From positions 19,878-28,179 of the forward strand of contig JAUQQI010000044.1 in the NCBI GenBank assembly GCA_030549955.1: a stretch of 8,302 nt of DNA, given 5' to 3'. This DNA comes from Chloroflexota bacterium (GTDB lineage Bacteria; Chloroflexota; Dehalococcoidia; JAUQQI01). Made by a program: the position numbers and the translations under genes. The notes under the pieces are model-generated. The model did no database searches. It was not told the DNA's origin and saw nothing but the letters and a program-made list of their open reading frames with translations. This document shows, one piece after another, positions 5,348-8,302 of the stretch. Each line of letters opens with the position of its first letter. The first letter of the stretch is position 1.

Positions 5348-7975
5348 TCAGCTCGCCTCTTCCCCTTCGGTACCCAGGTAAACGGCCAGCATGGCCGGGT
5401 CCTCGGCCAGGTCATCCGGCGCACCGGAAGCTATCAGGCGTCCCCGGTTCATAACGAGGACATGGCCACAGCTTTCCCGAAGCACCCGCAGCGAATGCTC
5501 AACCTGGAGCACACTTACCCCGGCCGCCGACAGCTGCCGGATAAGGCCGATGACGCGGCGACGGGCGGCCGGGCTCAGGCCGGCACTGACCTCGTCCAGC
5601 AGCAGAACCGCCGGGCAGGTTGCCAGGGCCCGGGCAAACTCCACCAGCCGCTGCTGGCCCAGGCTAAGTTCCCCGGCCAGGCGGTCGGCCTGGGCCCTGA
5701 GGCCCACCGCGGCCAGGACCTCGTCGGCGAGCGCGGCCGCGGCTGCCGGCTTAAGCCTGCCCCCGTAGATGAGGGCCAGCCGAACGTTTTCCCGGACTGT
5801 TAACCCCCGGAAGGGCCTCACCACCTGGAAGGTCCGGGCGAGACCCCACCGGCAGCGTCGGTGGGGCGGCGCCGTCGTGATATCCCGGCCTCCCCACGTC
5901 ACCTGTCCCCGTTCTGGCTGGCAAGCCCCGGAGATAAGGTCGAGCAGGGTTGTCTTGCCCGAGCCGTTCGGGCCGGTCAGGCCCAGGGTATTTCCTGGCG
6001 AGAGGGTCAGGCTGACGTCGTCGACGGCCAGCAACCCGTCAAATCGGCGCCCAAGTCCCTTGCAAATCAGGTCAGTCCCGGCCTTCAGCGGCAGGCGAAT
6101 GGGTGCCGGCTCGCCGGGCAATTCTTTGGCCGGCAGTAACTGGCGCCGGCTCAGCAAAACTTCGACGACCGGACGGCCCGGGGTTATAACCATCACACCC
6201 AGAAGCACGAGGCCATAAACCGCCTGGTGGGTGTAAGGCAGGGCCGGCGCCAGGATGAGCTCACTGAGGAGGTACAGGCTCAGGGCGGTCAGCAGCGTTC
6301 CCGCCGGGCCGCCTGCGCCCCCAAGCTGGGCCATAACCAGCGGCAGGAGCGAAAACCGGTAATCGAATGCCAGTCCCGGCTCCAGGTAGCGGGTCGAGTG
6401 GGCAAGGATACCACCGATCAGGCAGGCGATGGTGGCACTGACAGTCAGGGCCAGCAGACGGGCCCGGGCGGGGTTGATGCCGACGTGGTCGGCAGCCACG
6501 GGGTCCTCCCGCACCGCCGCTATCGCCCAGCCCGCGGCCGAATGCTGCAGCCACAGCAGGCCGATGGCGGTCAGACCTGCCGCGGCCAGTGCCGCATAAT
6601 ACTCGGTTAACGGCGGCGGAACTCCGTCGAGGCCGGGTAGGGTCAGGGGCGGGATCCCCACCAGGCCCTGCGAGCCGCCGGTGATGGGTTCCAGGTTAAG
6701 CACGAGCAGTTTCAGGAGGGGAACCAGGGCGAGGCTGGCCAGAGCCAAATCCGGCCCGCTCAGCTTTAAGGTTATTGCACCCAGGGGAACTGCCAGGACG
6801 GCTCCCGAAAGCCCGGCGACCAGGATGGCCTGCCAGGGGCTGAAGCCGAGCCTGAGGACGGCCGTGGCGGAAATATAAGCGCCGAGCCCCACAAAGGCGG
6901 CGTGGCCGAAAGAGACTGGCCCGGCCCAGCGCAGAACGAGCCAGGAAAGACCCAGGCCGGCGAAAATGAGGGCACCCGTCAGGAGCTGGCGGATATAGCC
7001 GGGGAGGATGGCCGGGGCCAGCAAGAGCAACGTCAGTATCAGGCAGGTGAGCAGCGTGGGCAGTAGTCCCCGGGGTGGGCTCTCACGCCGCCACCCGTCG
7101 GCAACCGGGTCACCCTGCCCGGGATGCAATGGCCGGCTCCGTGCCAGCAGGACGGCGAACAGGGCCCCGTAAGCCACCAGTTCACGCCAGGACAGGCCCA
7201 GCAGCAACGTTGCGAAGGCTTCGGCCAGCCCCAGGCCGAGCCCGGCCAGGGCCACCCTCCCGAGGGGACCCTGGCCGGCCAGCATGGTCAGAACGAGCCC
7301 GATGATGGTCGGGGTGACCCCAGCGGCCGGATAAAGAACGTAAATAAGCGAGTACCAGATGCCAGCGAAGGCGGCCACGGCCCCGCCGGCGAGGAACGCG
7401 GCCAGCTCTACCCGGTGGGTTCGAACACCCAGGAGGGCCGCGCCGACGGGGTCCGAACTCGTCGCCCGCAGGATCACGCCCGCGCAAGTGCGGGTCAGAA
7501 AGAGGTGAAGCAGCCCGAGGCTCAGCAACCCGAGGGTACCCGCAACCACCCTCTCGGCCGGCAGGTTCAGGTCGGCAACCCGGAGGCCGCCCTGGAGGGG
7601 CGTGCCGGTTACGAGCCGGTAATCGGCCCGCCACCAGGCCAGGTAAAGCCCCTGGAGCAACATTGAGAACCCGAAGGTCAGGACCAGACTATAAAGGGGC
7701 CGGGGTTCGGGAAGCCGACGAGTGGCGGCCCAGATGACGGCCCCGCCCAGGCCACCAGCGAGGGCGCAAACCGGCACCACGAGCCAGAACGGGTACCCGA
7801 AAACCGTACCCAGCCAGAAGACCCCATAACCGCCCAGGACAACCAGGTCACCGTGGGCCAGGTTCACCGTACGGGCGACCCTGAGGGTCAGGGCGAGACC
7901 GGCGGCCAGCAGGGCGTAGAGGGCCCCGGTTCCAAGGCCGGCGACGGCCGTCGAAAGGAAGGTTTCGGGCGACAT
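5348..7975 (-). CDS. livHMG: LivH-LivM-LivG fusion: two permeases and an ATPase in one polypeptide
   Basis: A single 875-residue frame joins three components of a branched-chain-type (HAAT) ABC importer. Residues about 1-283 are a LivH-type permease, with the typical LRVARTVNLAHGDLVVLGGY (31-50) and a cytoplasmic coupling stretch near 172-184. Residues about 300-600 are a LivM-type permease, with PVSFGHAAFVGLGAY (353-367) and REDPVAADHVGINPARA (489-505). Residues about 633-875 are a LivG-type ATPase: Walker A GPNGSGKTT (668-676), Q717, signature LSLGQ (770-774), Walker B LLLDE with Glu795, and His826. All nucleotide-binding residues in this domain are canonical. The linkers are hydrophilic: about 281-303 between the permeases and about 609-634 before the ATPase. 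The ATG at 7975 lies two bases after the stop of the substrate-binding protein gene, and the LivF gene starts one base after its stop. LivM-LivG fusions are familiar; joining LivH as well is less usual. The protein would sit in the cytoplasmic membrane. Confidence 0.93.
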   Translation of the reverse strand: MSPETFLSTAVAGLGTGALYALLAAGLALTLRVARTVNLAHGDLVVLGGYGVFWLGTVFGYPFWLVVPVCALAGGLGGAVIWAATRRLPEPRPLYSLVLTFGFSMLLQGLYLAWWRADYRLVTGTPLQGGLRVADLNLPAERVVAGTLGLLSLGLLHLFLTRTCAGVILRATSSDPVGAALLGVRTHRVELAAFLAGGAVAAFAGIWYSLIYVLYPAAGVTPTIIGLVLTMLAGQGPLGRVALAGLGLGLAEAFATLLLGLSWRELVAYGALFAVLLARSRPLHPGQGDPVADGWRRESPPRGLLPTLLTCLILTLLLLAPAILPGYIRQLLTGALIFAGLGLSWLVLRWAGPVSFGHAAFVGLGAYISATAVLRLGFSPWQAILVAGLSGAVLAVPLGAITLKLSGPDLALASLALVPLLKLLVLNLEPITGGSQGLVGIPPLTLPGLDGVPPPLTEYYAALAAAGLTAIGLLWLQHSAAGWAIAAVREDPVAADHVGINPARARLLALTVSATIACLIGGILAHSTRYLEPGLAFDYRFSLLPLVMAQLGGAGGPAGTLLTALSLYLLSELILAPALPYTHQAVYGLVLLGVMVITPGRPVVEVLLSRRQLLPAKELPGEPAPIRLPLKAGTDLICKGLGRRFDGLLAVDDVSLTLSPGNTLGLTGPNGSGKTTLLDLISGACQPERGQVTWGGRDITTAPPHRRCRWGLARTFQVVRPFRGLTVRENVRLALIYGGRLKPAAAAALADEVLAAVGLRAQADRLAGELSLGQQRLVEFARALATCPAVLLLDEVSAGLSPAARRRVIGLIRQLSAAGVSVLQVEHSLRVLRESCGHVLVMNRGRLIASGAPDDLAEDPAMLAVYLGTEGEEAS
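5356..5368 (-). promoter_or_regulatory. Purine-rich ribosome binding region for the LivF gene
   Basis: On the minus strand GAAGGGGAAGAGG lies within the last codons of the upstream fusion gene, about nine bases before the GTG at 5346. It supports that GTG as the LivF start and translational coupling to the fusion gene. Confidence 0.5.
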
Positions 7976-7977
7976 CC

Positions 7978-8302
7978 CTACGGCAGACGTGCCGTTCCAG
8001 TTGCCCGCTCGGGCGGATAAACGACGACGTATTTGCCGTCCTGAATCTGGATTACATACCGCAAATACTCGACAGGGTCCCCGTCAGGCTTGAATGCGAC
8101 CCGGCCCATTGGGGTCTGAACCGCCACCTTTAACAGGGCGTCCCGGATCCGCTCCGGCCTGGGGCGGGCCTGGGGCTCATCCTGAAGGACCAGGGCCACG
8201 GCCTCGATCAGGGCTCGGGCAGCCGCATAGCCATGCATCGACAGCGGGTCGGGCGTCCTGCCGTATCTGGCCCTGAATCCCTCGATATAGGCCCTGGATT
8301 GG
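7978..8302 (-). CDS. C-terminal part of a Liv-type substrate-binding protein (partial)
   Basis: The frame enters from the right edge (first whole codon at 8301) and runs 107 codons to a TAG at 7980-7978. The sequence SRAYIEGFRARYGRTPDPL followed by MHGYAAARALIEAV is the familiar C-terminal lobe pattern of periplasmic binding proteins of the LivK/peripla_BP_6 type. The end (GDPVEYLRYVIQIQDGKY) is also typical, giving the closing beta strands. Its role is extracytoplasmic capture of the substrate and delivery to the LivHMG/LivF transporter encoded two bases downstream. The N-terminus, signal peptide and most of the ligand pocket lie outside the window, so the ligand cannot be judged. The first visible internal ATG (8238) is not the true start, because the conserved pattern extends upstream of it. 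Confidence 0.85.
   Translation of the reverse strand, partial: QSRAYIEGFRARYGRTPDPLSMHGYAAARALIEAVALVLQDEPQARPRPERIRDALLKVAVQTPMGRVAFKPDGDPVEYLRYVIQIQDGKYVVVYPPERATGTARLP

Noticed and set aside
5347..5424. Earlier ATG starts (5424 and 5415) for the LivF gene
   Set aside because: They would add about 26 residues unlike any LivF N-terminus and overlap the end of the LivG domain by more than 60 bp. The GTG at 5346 gives normal family length.
4942..5454. A 170-codon + strand frame across the LivF gene and the end of the LivG domain
   Set aside because: The minus strand holds clear ABC ATPase motifs over the same bases. The + product is Gly/Pro/Arg-rich with no domain.
7124..7666. A 180-codon + strand frame opposite the LivH domain
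   Set aside because: Its product is rich in Gln, Gly, Pro and Glu, typical of the complement of membrane-protein codons; the LivH reading is strongly supported.
5348..7975. The possibility that the LivH-LivM-LivG fusion is a frameshift artefact
   Set aside because: All three domains lie in one frame with intact motifs and no truncated domain ends, and linkers of normal hydrophilic composition join them. A sequencing error removing two separate stop/start junctions in frame is unlikely, though not excluded from sequence alone.
1..8302. RNA genes, CRISPR arrays, insertion sequences, attachment sites and origins
   Set aside because: Nothing resembling tRNA or rRNA, spaced direct repeats, transposase motifs or terminal inverted repeats was seen. 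The only non-coding gaps are 22, 12 and 17 bp in the + strand run, and 1 and 2 bp in the - strand run.

Overview
The window is densely coding, G+C-rich bacterial DNA with almost no intergenic space. Many genes have near-consensus Shine-Dalgarno sequences, and GTG starts occur beside ATG. The style (strong AAGGAGG-type sites, high G+C, anaerobe-type gene content) would suit a high-G+C member of the Clostridia/Desulfotomaculum-like Firmicutes. This is an impression from gene content and style, not a demonstrated assignment. No rRNA, tRNA, CRISPR array, insertion sequence, promoter or clear Rho-independent terminator is visible.

The left half (1-4633) is one rightward run of genes. It starts with the last 29 residues of an unrecognised protein. 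Three small unrecognised genes follow: a 75-residue five-cysteine protein, a 90-residue acidic, aromatic-rich protein and a 151-residue protein. Next come a metallo-beta-lactamase-fold hydrolase with a C-terminal TPR array, an AMP-forming aryl/acyl-CoA ligase most like the benzoate/2-aminobenzoate-CoA ligase group, and an alpha/beta hydrolase. Spacings are 22 nt or less and several genes overlap, so this looks like a single operon cut by the left edge.

The right half (4630-8302) is one leftward run encoding a branched-chain-amino-acid-type (Liv/HAAT) ABC importer. In transcription order it holds the C-terminal end of a substrate-binding protein cut by the right edge, a single 875-residue polypeptide fusing LivH permease, LivM permease and LivG ATPase, and a separate LivF ATPase. 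The two runs converge, and their last genes use the two strands of one CTAG palindrome as stop codons.

A plausible joint role is import of a carboxylic acid (aromatic is the best guess, since Liv-type importers serve aromatic acids in several bacteria), followed by CoA activation and processing by the two hydrolases and the unknown small proteins. Only the enzyme and transporter families are well supported; the substrate and the link between the two operons are inference. The points most worth following are the three-domain importer fusion, the aspartate in place of the LivF catalytic glutamate, the MBL-TPR fusion, the unknown small-gene trio, and the zero-space convergent junction.
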